Assembly (NCBI RefSeq): GCF_947241125.1
Contig: NZ_OX365700.1
Coordinates: 4,126,461 to 4,190,460, forward strand
Length of the DNA: 64,000 nucleotides
Reading direction: 5' to 3'
DNA from: Nitrospira tepida
GTDB taxonomy: Bacteria; Nitrospirota; Nitrospiria; Nitrospirales; Nitrospiraceae
The notes under the pieces were generated by a model. The model worked only from the letters and a program-made list of their open reading frames with translations, did no database searches and was not told the origin of the DNA. Position numbers and translations under genes: made by a program. Below are positions 34,542 through 44,008 of the stretch, in pieces (the first letter of the stretch is position 1; the number at the start of each line of letters is the position of its first letter).

Positions 34542-34617
34542 GCCGTGGCTTATTCGCCTCTTTTACCGCTGCTAGGAGGAATTCTAACAAAGCGACTTCC
34601 TCTCTCACAAGAGATTG

Positions 34618-35500
34618 GAAGTCATTTCAAAACCTTCCGAAGCGTGATCAGGGTACAGGCCAGATGAAAGAAGCCCCCATAAGTGTCCATCAGGCGATCA
34701 TACCGGACGGTCAGTCGCCGGAAGTTGCCCAGCCAGCCGATCGTGCGCTCCACGATCCAGCGGCGCCGGTAGCGGCGCAACTTGCGCCCGTCCTGAGGGG
34801 TGGCCCGCTGGTTATTGGCCCTGGCCGGAATGATCGGCTCAATCCCGCGACGGACCAACAGGGCCCGGGCGGCATTGCTGTCATATCCCCGGTCCGCAAT
34901 CAGCCGCTCCGGCCGCTTGCGGGGCCGCCCCGGCCGATGCGGGCGTGTCACGGCGATCGTGTCGAGCGTCGCGTCGAGGAGCCGGACCTCCGCCGGGGAC
35001 GCCGAATCCAGGTATGCTCCCAACGGAGTACCCGCGCCATCGACCAATACCATCCATTTTGTGCCCTTGCCGCGCTTGGTCGGCCCGACGTTGGCGCCCC
35101 CGTTTTCGCCGGCGCGAAGCTCCCATCGAGGAAGCACTCGTTCCAGCGCAGTTTCTGCGCGTCATTCAAGTGGGCCAGCAAGGCCCGCCACAGCGTCAGC
35201 AAGACCCCGCTGGCTTCCCACTGCCGCAGCCGTCGCCAACAGGTGCTCGGGCTGCCATACCGCTTGGGCAGTTCGCTCCACGGTGCGCCGGTCCACAGAA
35301 TCCAGAGTATCCCTTCGAAGCAGCGCCGAGCGTCGGCAGGCGGTCGGCCGCCCTTCGGTCGGCGCGGGGCCGGGGGTAAATGGGGACGAATCTGGTCCCA
35401 TTGCGCATCGGTCAGCTGGCGCCACGCCATGTGTCCTCCTTTCCTTGAAGGCCGTCATGGCGCGGATTCTACTCCTTTTCCGAGGTTTTGAAATAACTTC
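34618..35500. mobile_element. IS5-family (IS427-group-like) insertion sequence, complete
   Basis: 883 bp. Terminal inverted repeats share 17 of the first 18 bases: GAAGTCATTTCAAAACCT at 34618 and GAAGTTATTTCAAAACCT read inwards from 35500. The element encodes one transposase split over two frames. A possible 2-bp direct repeat, TG, flanks it (34616-34617 and 35501-35502). It sits between the end of the Ig-like pilus-region gene and phoH. Only one copy is in this window. Confidence 0.88.
34622..35430 (-). CDS. IS5-family transposase, two frames joined by a predicted -1 frameshift
   Basis: The first frame starts at 35430 (MAWRQLTDAQWDQIRP, typical IS5 N terminus) and runs to 34948. The second, to 34622, holds VDGAGTPLGAYLDSAS with the first Asp, LIADRGYDSNAARALL with the second Asp, and RWIVERTIGWLGNFRR with the catalytic Glu, the full DDE set. 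Sequence similarity crosses from the first to the second frame at an AAAA tract (35103-35106, read on the minus strand), after FLDGSFAPAK. Slipping back one base there gives the continuous product, about 268 residues, as in the IS427 group. No other disabling change was noticed. Confidence 0.88.
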
Positions 35501-35566
35501 TGGCTTAAAAGCACGGCGCTGGCAAGGGAGGAAGGAACGATACGGCAGGCCACGCAGTGGCACAGC

Positions 35567-36652
35567 CTACGCGCCTGGCATAGCAGGCAAGGCTGGAACA
35601 GTGACGTCAAACTCTTGGTAGGCGGTGCCTCCATGGCCATCACGTACTTCGATTCGCACATGGTGAATTCCCTTGTCCTCGGCACGGAGCGTCCATTCTA
35701 TTCGCCCGGAGTGTTCATCAATCACCATGCCGGGAGGTCCAACCGTCAAAGCATAGGTCATGGTATCTCCATCCGGATCAATCGCACTGAACGTGTAGAC
35801 ATACCGTCCGTCGTTGATGACCGATGTGGGAGTGGAAGTAATACGAGGTAATCCATTTAATACTTCCACGGGGGCTGTCCTCATCCCTTTACCTGGGCCT
35901 TCCGCATCATGTGGAACCACCTCCACAACAACCTTGTCCCCGCGCGCGATTGGCAGATGGGAAAGTACATCGGAGTCGGTCTCCGCAACCGGCATATCAT
36001 TCTTCCACCAGCGATAGAAGATCCGCGTTTCATCGCCATCCGGATCTGCCACTTCGGCAACAACTCGGACCTGATCACCTGCACGAAGGGGATCGGGCTG
36101 TAGGGCCATTTGGCTCACTCTTGGGGGAGTATTGCGGACGACAACTGGCATGATTCGATGCAGTGGTCCTTGGCCCTTCCCGTCCAATGGAATGACTTCC
36201 GCGCTTACCGTATCACCTGCCTTCAGAAGAGTTTGGTCGAGGGTGGGGCCCCGCTGGTCGGTCAGAGGACGTCCATTGATAATCCACTGGTAACGGAAGG
36301 ACACCGCATCATTGTCCGGATCATCTGCCTCAAGCCGTAATGATAAAGGGTTTTCCCTTGTCAACGGACTTGGGAGGATACCTCCGGTTCGAATAACGGG
36401 CAGATGGTTATCTGTCCTTGTGCTGGACACAGCCGACGGGGTGGTAATGAGAGCGCCGAAACTGGACCAAAGAAACGCGACGGCTCCGATCACACAAGTG
36501 CCAACAAGACTAATGCCAATTATTTTTCGAGGGAGTGCGTCTGCTGGTGGCTGCTTCCCGTCGGAGTCATCCGGAAGCTTCACAAATTGTGGATGGCGTG
36601 AGGGCGCTGATGTTGGAGTCCAACGCCCTCGAGAAATGACCGGAGCTGGCAT
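35567..36652 (-). CDS. Single-pass membrane protein with Ig/cadherin-like repeats, in pilus operon
   Basis: 361 residues. A cytoplasmic N terminus of about 40 residues is followed by a membrane helix (IIGISLVGTCVIGAVAFLW, about 44-62) and an extracytoplasmic part of three to four beta repeats. Each repeat has the calcium-friendly DPDNDAVSFRYQW, DPDGDETRIFYRWW or DPDGDTMTYALTV strand, as in cadherin-like or He_PIG domains. The start is one base after the pilY1 stop, so it is co-translated with it. A role at the pilus base or in surface adhesion is inferred from position. The IS element lies 66 bp after its stop. Confidence 0.8.
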   Translation of the reverse strand: MPAPVISRGRWTPTSAPSRHPQFVKLPDDSDGKQPPADALPRKIIGISLVGTCVIGAVAFLWSSFGALITTPSAVSSTRTDNHLPVIRTGGILPSPLTRENPLSLRLEADDPDNDAVSFRYQWIINGRPLTDQRGPTLDQTLLKAGDTVSAEVIPLDGKGQGPLHRIMPVVVRNTPPRVSQMALQPDPLRAGDQVRVVAEVADPDGDETRIFYRWWKNDMPVAETDSDVLSHLPIARGDKVVVEVVPHDAEGPGKGMRTAPVEVLNGLPRITSTPTSVINDGRYVYTFSAIDPDGDTMTYALTVGPPGMVIDEHSGRIEWTLRAEDKGIHHVRIEVRDGHGGTAYQEFDVTVPALPAMPGA

Positions 36653-36653
36653 T

Positions 36654-39600
36654 TTAGTCTCGATTGTTGACCCAAGAAATGTAGCGGCTGTACACCGGAC
36701 TCACCGGCGTCGTGCAGCGACCACTCAGCGCGCCCATACTGGACTGCATAATGACGGAGACTCTCCCTTGGCAACCGGTACCGCTCGAGGTGCCGGATGA
36801 ACCGCTCCCCTGCGCTCCAATATGGATGGCGGCCTGAGACATCATGCCCTCGCCCATGCTGACACGCCGATTGGCATAGTTATTGCCTGCCGATGTGGTG
36901 ACCCCGAGAATCGGGTCCTTATGCGCGGTGCCTGTTTTATAAAACAGGCCGTAAAGTTGTGAGGTGCCGATTCCAGTGCAAATGTCGTTTACCGGCGTGA
37001 AACTCGGAAAGAACACCACACCGCCCAACAACGCCGGAGCCGCAAGCACCCGCTCACGACTGTCTGGCATGGTGGTCACCCAACCGTCTTTGGTCTTGAC
37101 TAACTGAACTAAGGACGTGTTGGCCGAAGAATTGTCAAAATCAGTGACGGTCACAGACCCAGCCCCAACCGTTGCTGTCACACCCGTGACATTGCCATTG
37201 GCTGCGCAGGTTGTACAGATGGTCGCGCCGCTGACATTCACCAGATCATTATCCAAGCAATTTGTCGTGGAGGATTGCGTACAGTCATAACTGAGAACAG
37301 AATCCTTGATGCCAAAGAAATACTGGGTGCTGTTATCGGTCTTATCCGAGGCACTATAGTATCGACCCGTTCCGAAGAAGACCCACACTTTATTGGCATC
37401 GTCCAGTGTGATCGTCGGAGCAGCCACTATCGGACCCGTTTCTTTTGTTACAGGGGTCGTCCCATCAAGAATGAATGTATCGATGACCTCGGTCGGTTCC
37501 TGCAGTTTCCCCCACTTGGTAGGATCTGTGCTCATGCCGAATGCCACAGGCGTGGGTGATACAGAGATATCACCAGTGGTCAATCGGTACATCTTGCCGC
37601 GCCAGGGGGCGGATCCATCATCGATAACGGACCCCCCGTATACGACGTCGGCCCGATAATCGAGATCCCGATCCATCGAGATCAAATCTCCAAAGAACTC
37701 TTTCTGAGTTGAATTTGCACTGTTTACATTAAAGGACACCACGTTCCCGGATGTGGGTCCTGTGGCCAGATTCACCGCCCACATCTTTCCCTTTTGACTG
37801 ACCCCTCCTTCATAGACCGACGGTTCGCCAGCATATGGGTCGCCATTCGGACCAGACCCGAATACGACAAACCACTTGGCATTTGTATTATCCGTCTTAC
37901 TTCCTCCACTCGGCTTCACCCTGACGACGGTCGGGTAACTTGTGGTCATGCCGAGATCCGAGGTAGAAAATGACCAGAGCAACTTGGGATCCTGTGCCGG
38001 ATTGGTGATATCCAAGACGAAATAGGCACTGTAAAAATCTCTGGTTGTGGTACCCGAACCGGTGAAGTCCGCGGTCACACTCATCTTCCGGCCTTTTTGT
38101 CCGATTGCGCAGTTACAGCTCCCCCCCATACGGAATCCGCCGATGAGGATGGTTCCCCAGCCCTGAGGATGGTCGGCATCAGGCGTGAAAATACGAGCAT
38201 CGGTGATTTTTGGTTTTAGATCAACATAGTAGACATGCGAATAGTCTCCCTGCGCCAACCATTTGAGATGCGGCAAGAGTTGATAGGGAATGAAAGCCCA
38301 TCTCTCCTCGCCGAGTTGAGTCGGGGTGGTCGTTTGTGAGGAGCACAGATCGTTCAGATTGGCCGTGAAACAGCCACGGTGCGCTCCATCCGCTCGATGA
38401 TAGAAGCCGCCGTCGAAGGCATGCAGCATCCCATCGTTGGCGCCGACATAGATCATCTGCCGCCGGTTTCGATACTGCTTGAAAAAGTCTATATAGGTCC
38501 CGTCGCCGTAGACTACGTCATACCGCTCCCGCGGTGATGCCACGACCGTGGGCGTCGAGTGAATGGGGTCTCCATACTTCCAGACCTTGGTGACGGTGGC
38601 ATTCGTGTCGTCCTTCACCGACAAACGACGCTCTCGAAGGCTTGCCTGCGCCGCACAGGTAGCAGGCTCGCATCCCAGAACAAAGTCAATGAGGTTGTCC
38701 GTCGTATAGACCGATGGAGAGGCCTCCCCTCTCAAGTATTTGGCCAATTCAGCCTTGTTGGTCGCGTTTGTCCCGAATGGGATCACTTCGCCAGCCGTGA
38801 TATCAGTGTGAATACCATTATCCTTTCCACCATCAACGATGCCGTCTCCATTCTTATCGATCCATGTGAGTATCCTGCGACTGGTGTGGGGCTTCAGGGC
38901 CAGACGTCTCCCAGCCTCCCAAATGCTGTTCACCAACTCCAGATCAACCGTATCAACCAGTGAATCCGCCTTACCGTCGTTGTCACTATCGACATAACGA
39001 TCCGCCTTGACCTTTCCATTATTGACGTCGTAGTAGGGCTTGATGATGTAATCCTGATTATAGATCAGCTTGCCGTCATGCACCGTGTCTTCGCGAACAT
39101 TGCCGAAGCTATCGACCCATAGGCCGTGTGTGTATCCCACCCACGTGACATTCGGATTCTCGATCGACTTCGGAAAAAAGTAGGCCTGGTACAGCGACCC
39201 TTCACCAGTTGATGAGTTGGCCAACACCGAAGCCGATGTTCCCGACGCGCTCCGAGCCAAGATACTATTAATCGTCGAGACCAGCTTGTCCCGCATATCA
39301 TCCGCGTTGGCGGATTCGAAGTACGTATCCGGCAGCCCATCGGCTCCGGCTGCACCAGTATAGTTATTCACCCGATCGAAGACATCGACTCCTGGATCGA
39401 AGGCATTGTTGTTGTTCCTGTCTTCGAATCCTCCGAATTTCGCCGCATCCTTGAGGATGTTCGCACCGGTTCCAAAGGCATAGAATGTGTAGATAATCAG
39501 GTTCTGATTTCCATCCAGACATTTTCCAGTCTCATTAATGCCTGCGATCGTCCCGTTCGCGGCACCGTTGCAGGGACGGAGATCCGCCGTATGTGCCCAG

Positions 39601-40877
39601 TACGCCACGTCATCCAGATAGTGCGACCCGTTACTTACACATGAATCCGCGTTCAGCCCTCCATAGTAGGAGGAGCAGTTGTCGTGATGGTCGACTTGAC
39701 TCGCCCCGGCACTGTGGTCTGTCAACCCACCCCCATGGTTGCTGTGAATTGCATTTGAGTGGGGGACTGTACAGCCGGCAGGCGTATCACAGTGTCCTGG
39801 TCCATTTACATTGATGAGGGCGTGCGCTCCGGTCGAATGGGCATAGTCGTACACCGTCGACGGCACTGAAGTATCGTACGTTGGCTGTCCGTCGGTAAAA
39901 ATGATCACGAAGCTTTTGCAACATTTTACGTACTGATCAGGAGAGGCCCAGGGCGACCTGTAGTAATACGGATCATCGTTCTGGTTGTTATTGGGATAGT
40001 TGGAGTTGGCATAAGCTGGTGCAACCTGAGCAAAGTACCTTGTCGCCTCGTAGAGCGATTCGCTCAATGGCGTCCATTCGGTCGCGTTGGTATTTTCAAT
40101 TGCATTGACCATGCTGGTCATATTGCCGCCGAGCGGCGCCGTCACATCACCACCTTGAACTGATCCACCACCGGTCTGTTTGTTGAAAACCATTAACCCG
40201 AAACGCGCCTTGTCGGCACCTACCTGCTGAAAAACCCCAGCAGGTTCGGCATAAATCTCAAGGTTGATCTTATAAGTATCTTTATTGGTTCCACAGCCGC
40301 TGTCATAGACGAGGAGGTTGTCGCCATCCCGAGAAAAACATTTCGTGCCGGCATAAGGCGCGAGGCCGTCGGCGGTGACGTTGTTCACGCTCGTCACCCG
40401 CTCGAGCGTTTCAGCTACCAGCTTTCCCCCTGGATAGCAGGTCCCATTAACTGCCCGTGGCGCGCACTTCCCGCCCATCATGACCCACTTGGTGATCTCG
40501 AACCGGGTCATGGTCATGTAGTTGAGAAAGTTGCCGTCCCACGGATCAGGATTGCTGCAGCGGGGATCACTGGCCGCTCGATTGGCGCCCGCGTTGAATT
40601 TAGACGACGCATAGTTGTAGCACTTTGTCGGCTCGAAGTAGCCGTAGTAGGTCTTGGCAGGGTCATAGGCTTCGCTGTTCATGTGATAGGCCGATTCGTT
40701 CATGCTCCCGGAATTATCCATGAGCATCAGCACGTTCGGCGGCACCGCACTCGCAATAAAAGCGGGCACGGATGTGTAATCACTCATGGATTGAGCCCTT
40801 GTCTCCGGTGCAGCCCCCAAAGCGATGACGAACAGAAGGGCGGCACTCACACGTGTCGCAAGCATCTGACGTCCCAT
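36654..40877 (-). CDS. pilY1: PilY1-like pilus tip adhesin / assembly protein
   Basis: 1407 residues from the ATG at 40877, with GGAGGGG six bases upstream. A signal peptide ends near RAQS. The N-terminal half is a von Willebrand A domain with the MIDAS site VLMLMDNSGSMNES and VIIFTDGQPTYD. The C-terminal half is the PilC/PilY propeller: IYVGANDGMLHAFDGG, RWAFIPYQLLPHLKW and GWGTILIGGFRMGG. Acidic loops such as DKNGDGIVDGGKDN and DSDNDGKADS probably bind calcium. PilY1 sits with minor pilins at the pilus tip and senses or sticks to surfaces. It follows a minor-pilin cassette, the standard arrangement. Confidence 0.93.
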   Translation of the reverse strand: MGRQMLATRVSAALLFVIALGAAPETRAQSMSDYTSVPAFIASAVPPNVLMLMDNSGSMNESAYHMNSEAYDPAKTYYGYFEPTKCYNYASSKFNAGANRAASDPRCSNPDPWDGNFLNYMTMTRFEITKWVMMGGKCAPRAVNGTCYPGGKLVAETLERVTSVNNVTADGLAPYAGTKCFSRDGDNLLVYDSGCGTNKDTYKINLEIYAEPAGVFQQVGADKARFGLMVFNKQTGGGSVQGGDVTAPLGGNMTSMVNAIENTNATEWTPLSESLYEATRYFAQVAPAYANSNYPNNNQNDDPYYYRSPWASPDQYVKCCKSFVIIFTDGQPTYDTSVPSTVYDYAHSTGAHALINVNGPGHCDTPAGCTVPHSNAIHSNHGGGLTDHSAGASQVDHHDNCSSYYGGLNADSCVSNGSHYLDDVAYWAHTADLRPCNGAANGTIAGINETGKCLDGNQNLIIYTFYAFGTGANILKDAAKFGGFEDRNNNNAFDPGVDVFDRVNNYTGAAGADGLPDTYFESANADDMRDKLVSTINSILARSASGTSASVLANSSTGEGSLYQAYFFPKSIENPNVTWVGYTHGLWVDSFGNVREDTVHDGKLIYNQDYIIKPYYDVNNGKVKADRYVDSDNDGKADSLVDTVDLELVNSIWEAGRRLALKPHTSRRILTWIDKNGDGIVDGGKDNGIHTDITAGEVIPFGTNATNKAELAKYLRGEASPSVYTTDNLIDFVLGCEPATCAAQASLRERRLSVKDDTNATVTKVWKYGDPIHSTPTVVASPRERYDVVYGDGTYIDFFKQYRNRRQMIYVGANDGMLHAFDGGFYHRADGAHRGCFTANLNDLCSSQTTTPTQLGEERWAFIPYQLLPHLKWLAQGDYSHVYYVDLKPKITDARIFTPDADHPQGWGTILIGGFRMGGSCNCAIGQKGRKMSVTADFTGSGTTTRDFYSAYFVLDITNPAQDPKLLWSFSTSDLGMTTSYPTVVRVKPSGGSKTDNTNAKWFVVFGSGPNGDPYAGEPSVYEGGVSQKGKMWAVNLATGPTSGNVVSFNVNSANSTQKEFFGDLISMDRDLDYRADVVYGGSVIDDGSAPWRGKMYRLTTGDISVSPTPVAFGMSTDPTKWGKLQEPTEVIDTFILDGTTPVTKETGPIVAAPTITLDDANKVWVFFGTGRYYSASDKTDNSTQYFFGIKDSVLSYDCTQSSTTNCLDNDLVNVSGATICTTCAANGNVTGVTATVGAGSVTVTDFDNSSANTSLVQLVKTKDGWVTTMPDSRERVLAAPALLGGVVFFPSFTPVNDICTGIGTSQLYGLFYKTGTAHKDPILGVTTSAGNNYANRRVSMGEGMMSQAAIHIGAQGSGSSGTSSGTGCQGRVSVIMQSSMGALSGRCTTPVSPVYSRYISWVNNRD

Positions 40878-40923
40878 CGTGATCCCCTCCCATCCATGCA
40901 TAACCATTCCCCAACCGCGAAGG

Positions 40924-41292
40924 TCAACTTGGCTGGATGACGATAATCTTTACGATCATCCCATCCTGAACCAGATACCTGATGCGGTCGCCGGCTTCGA
41001 TTTTGCGGTACTCCACCGGCTGCCCGGACTGATCCTTAACTTCTACCGAACTCTTGACGGCATATGGCCGCTCGTCGACGTAGATAGCTTTGTCCCTTAT
41101 CGCCGTCACAGTCCCGTCTATAAAACCCCGGTGGGGGTCGACTTCTTCACTACTAAAAGTCGTGCGCACGTCCAGACATGTGACACACAAACTCCACACG
41201 AAGACCTCCACAACAACTCGAGCCCAGAGAGACCCGCTCCAATACCTTCCGGGGTTGTGTATGGATAGATCAAACCGACTTGTATTTCTCAT
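40924..41292 (-). CDS. Small exported hypothetical protein in the pilus operon
   Basis: 122 residues from the ATG at 41292, 11 bp after the pilX stop; a TTG at 41322 is a longer alternative. A hydrophobic stretch (VVVEVFVWSLCVTCLDV, about 26-42) could be a signal or anchor. The mature part repeats short beta strands, GTVTAIRDKAIYVDERPYAV and EAGDRIRYLVQDGMIVKIIV, like the OB or SH3-type modules of small pilus periplasmic proteins. No family is recognised. Position between PilX and PilY1 makes a pilus role likely. Confidence 0.7.
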   Translation of the reverse strand: MRNTSRFDLSIHNPGRYWSGSLWARVVVEVFVWSLCVTCLDVRTTFSSEEVDPHRGFIDGTVTAIRDKAIYVDERPYAVKSSVEVKDQSGQPVEYRKIEAGDRIRYLVQDGMIVKIIVIQPS

Positions 41293-41303
41293 GAGGGTGC
41301 CCC

Positions 41304-41924
41304 CTAAATCTTTCTCTGGCAACTCTCACCCGTTGCCGTACAGGCATAGACCGCGCTGGTCCTGGCTGTGGTCCCAGTTGCTGCATTGGTCGTGGAACAG
41401 GCGATGCTGTACAGAATCTCAACCCCCCCGCCGGCTGCACCCGCTCCCATGCCCTCATAGCCAGCCGCAAACTGCAACGCGCCTCCACCAGGTGCACGAA
41501 TATAGAGCCGGTCGATATCGCCATTGACTGTATACCCGCCAACCGACTGCACCAGATTGGCAGAACCAGTGGTCGGGGTATCAGGGTTATTATCAGACTG
41601 TCCTAAGATTTCCTGTGCAAGCTGTGTGCGCATCGCTGTCGTTGGCACAGGGTCCGGCACGAAGGTGCTGGGAACATCGGCTTGATCAATCGTCTGCTGG
41701 ATGACATTGACCGCTGTCTGGATACAGGACTCTATCGCGCTGGTTGCAGCCTCGGCATTCCGAGACAGCCCGGCAACTCGATTCTCAAATCCCGTGACGG
41801 TAATTGCTGCAATGCCAAGCACAGTGAGAATCAGCAGCAACATCATGACGGTCAAGAAGGCCACGCCATTCTGCCCGCCGAGTACTGTGAACATCTTCAC
41901 CCGTCCAGTGCACGGTCGATTCAT
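41304..41924 (-). CDS. PilX-family minor pilin
   Basis: 206 residues. After a leader ending GGQNG comes VAFLTVMMLLLILTVLGIAA, the PilX N-terminal segment. Unlike the other pilins here, it has no Glu at position 5 of the mature helix, which is usual for PilX/GspK-like proteins placed first at the tip. Mature sequence contains a disulfide-capable pair (IACSTTN, VYACTATGESC). The start ATG at 41924 follows GAGGGA. It lies between pilW and the small hypothetical gene. Confidence 0.85.
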   Translation of the reverse strand: MNRPCTGRVKMFTVLGGQNGVAFLTVMMLLLILTVLGIAAITVTGFENRVAGLSRNAEAATSAIESCIQTAVNVIQQTIDQADVPSTFVPDPVPTTAMRTQLAQEILGQSDNNPDTPTTGSANLVQSVGGYTVNGDIDRLYIRAPGGGALQFAAGYEGMGAGAAGGGVEILYSIACSTTNAATGTTARTSAVYACTATGESCQRKI

Positions 41925-41952
41925 CGTTCCCTCACCAACAATCACTAATCAC

Positions 41953-43005
41953 TCAGAGTCGAGCGTTCCGTAATTCAATAGTCCGCGTCAAAAGACGTCT
42001 CCGAAACTGCTGTGTACCTGCCAGATTCATCGTGTGGTCACTCACCTGTAAGGAGGGAGGAGAATAGAGCCCAGCTTGTCTACCTTCGCCGAACCCTTGC
42101 TCGCCCCCCAACTGCCTTGCCACAATCGAAACCTGCACAAGCTTGATGGTACTCGCTCCTGTCGTCCAAAGGCTGTTTGTCACAAAATCGGCCTGATCGA
42201 AACTGTTGTTGCCGTTCTGATCGTCAATCACTCCATCTGGGACCCCTCCGTTGATTGCCGCCACGCATCCGTCGCAACCATAGGCAAACTGAATGTTTTC
42301 GATCCCATCAACGACCGGGACCCCGTTTCGAAGAAGGCATGGGCTCGATCCCCCACTACAGGCAGCTGAAGTTGTTCCGATTGAGTAAGTAATACACTGT
42401 AGTAAATAGACAGGCGTCCCTGCAGGAAACGTTGCCGGCGGCGGCACTGAGTTGCTTAAATTGATGGTGCCCGCGTTGACGTCGAACGCCGACACGGTGC
42501 CGCTGACAGCTCCTCCAATATTTAAAATCGATCCGTTTCCCATCCCCATCGATTGCAGATTGGCTACCGCCCCGGCCGCCCCACTGGAAAGCACAAGTTG
42601 ATTGAATCCTGCTCCACTGGCTCCAACCGCTCCAGCCAATGTCCAGGTGCCACTGCCGGTGGGGGTGACGAGGGAGATGGTATCCGGTCCCGTATCCGCA
42701 CCGGCCGGCGTCTGATCCGCGGGGACAACCGCGGTGGGACACGCACCGATGACTCCGATCATCCCCATCCCGGCACCCCTGATATCTCTGGCAATAAGAT
42801 CCATCGCAATCCGGGCGTTTTGTTGCGTATCCACGGTCTGCTCATTCGCACGCGACGCCTTCTCTGTAGTGACAAGCGCCGTAAACCCGGCAGCGAGAAT
42901 TACGATGCTGATGAGAATTGCAACGACGAGTTCGATCAAAGTCATCCCACGCTGCCCGCCGAGAGTAACGGTAATCACTTGCGCGCGTCGCACGTTCACT
43001 TGCAT
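41953..43005 (-). CDS. PilW-family minor pilin
   Basis: 350 residues. A type III prepilin leader ends GGQRG, then MTLIELVVAILISIVILAAG, with Glu at position 5. The N-terminal helix continues NARIAMDLIARDIRGAGMG, the PilW signature. The mature body is large and Gly/Ala-rich with cysteine pairs (QCITYS, SAACSGGSSPC, GCDGC). The start ATG at 43005 shares its A with the pilV stop (TAATG). PilW works with PilV, PilX and the tip protein PilY1 to prime assembly. Confidence 0.9.
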   Translation of the reverse strand: MQVNVRRAQVITVTLGGQRGMTLIELVVAILISIVILAAGFTALVTTEKASRANEQTVDTQQNARIAMDLIARDIRGAGMGMIGVIGACPTAVVPADQTPAGADTGPDTISLVTPTGSGTWTLAGAVGASGAGFNQLVLSSGAAGAVANLQSMGMGNGSILNIGGAVSGTVSAFDVNAGTINLSNSVPPPATFPAGTPVYLLQCITYSIGTTSAACSGGSSPCLLRNGVPVVDGIENIQFAYGCDGCVAAINGGVPDGVIDDQNGNNSFDQADFVTNSLWTTGASTIKLVQVSIVARQLGGEQGFGEGRQAGLYSPPSLQVSDHTMNLAGTQQFRRRLLTRTIELRNARL

Positions 43006-43508
43006 TACTCCCGGGCTATTACAGTGGTCAGGGTGACCGATTTTTGACGGCTGATCTTTGTCAAGCCTTGACCCGTTGATGTCACCATGCCGCCTGTCCA
43101 ACTCACTCGCACCTGCACAGTCGTCCGATTGAGATTCAGCGGATCGATAGCGGGAGGAATTGGGGCCAATACGACAGTCCCCGTCGTGCCGGCCAATCCT
43201 GCGTTATTCAACATCGTCTGCCATTGGAGACAGTCGCCGCGCGCCATGGGTTGGGCAGTCGCACTTTGCGTACAGGGCGTCGCGGCCGCCGTGTCAATCC
43301 CGTGGTAGGCCGTCACGTTAAATCGGTTGAACTGGATTCGTTCGATCATGTCCGAAGCCAATGTCGTCGCCCTCGTGAGTTCATTCGCATCTACATTGCT
43401 TCCCAGAGAAATGGCTTGCATGCCGGAGAGCGCGAGAAGTCCTACCGCCAACACCACGGCGGCCAGCATGCCTTCTATCAATGTGAACCCGCCTTCCCGC
43501 TGAGACAT
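43005..43508 (-). CDS. PilV-family minor pilin
   Basis: 167 residues. The leader MSQREGG is followed by FTLIEGMLAAVVLAVGLLAL; Glu5 is present and cleavage would be before Phe. NELTRATTLASDMIERIQFN and a CTQSATAQPMARGDCLQW disulfide loop fit PilV. An ATG at 43544 gives 12 more residues but a leader longer than usual, so 43508 is preferred. The gene starts 26 bases after the gspH-like stop. Confidence 0.88.
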   Translation of the reverse strand: MSQREGGFTLIEGMLAAVVLAVGLLALSGMQAISLGSNVDANELTRATTLASDMIERIQFNRFNVTAYHGIDTAAATPCTQSATAQPMARGDCLQWQTMLNNAGLAGTTGTVVLAPIPPAIDPLNLNRTTVQVRVSWTGGMVTSTGQGLTKISRQKSVTLTTVIARE

Positions 43509-43534
43509 TTGCCGACCCGCTTCCTTCGTTATAC

Positions 43535-44008
43535 TCACGGGCATGTGCTCTTCGGGCACCATGTGGCCTTTCCACCGGCATTGACCCACACCGAATAGGT
43601 TTGATTCTTGACATTGGATACCTGAACGAGCGCACTCGACCCACTCGCCAGCAATCCCAAGGAGGAAAATAGAACCGGCCCACCTGTTACGCCATTGATT
43701 GTTCCCATCATGGTGGATGGAGGAAGAAATTGCTGAGCCCCCGTTGCATCTGTTACGTTCAGTTGGACCTTGCCGGATACCGTGCTCAACGCCACACGGA
43801 CGGTGGTGTTGCGGTTCATCGCAATCCAGCGAGCATGGGTCATCTGACTTTGAATCTCCGATGCGGCTTGCCTGAGTTGATACTGCGTTATCCACTGGTT
43901 GTAGGCAGGCACGGCCAGCCCTGTCAGAATACCGACAATGGCGGTGACCGTGACCAATTCGACCAGTGTGAAGCCTGCTTCTTGATTCCGCATTGTGAAT
44001 GGGCTCAT
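43535..44008 (-). CDS. GspH/FimT-family pseudopilin
   Basis: 157 residues. The leader MSPFTMRNQEAG precedes FTLVELVTVTAIVGILTGLA (Glu5 present). The helix runs into YQLRQAASEIQSQMTHARW, the FimT/GspH block, followed by a small beta domain ending TWCPKSTCP. First gene of the lower-coordinate minor-pilin cassette. A sigma-54-type promoter lies 42-58 bases upstream of its ATG. Confidence 0.88.
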   Translation of the reverse strand: MSPFTMRNQEAGFTLVELVTVTAIVGILTGLAVPAYNQWITQYQLRQAASEIQSQMTHARWIAMNRNTTVRVALSTVSGKVQLNVTDATGAQQFLPPSTMMGTINGVTGGPVLFSSLGLLASGSSALVQVSNVKNQTYSVWVNAGGKATWCPKSTCP

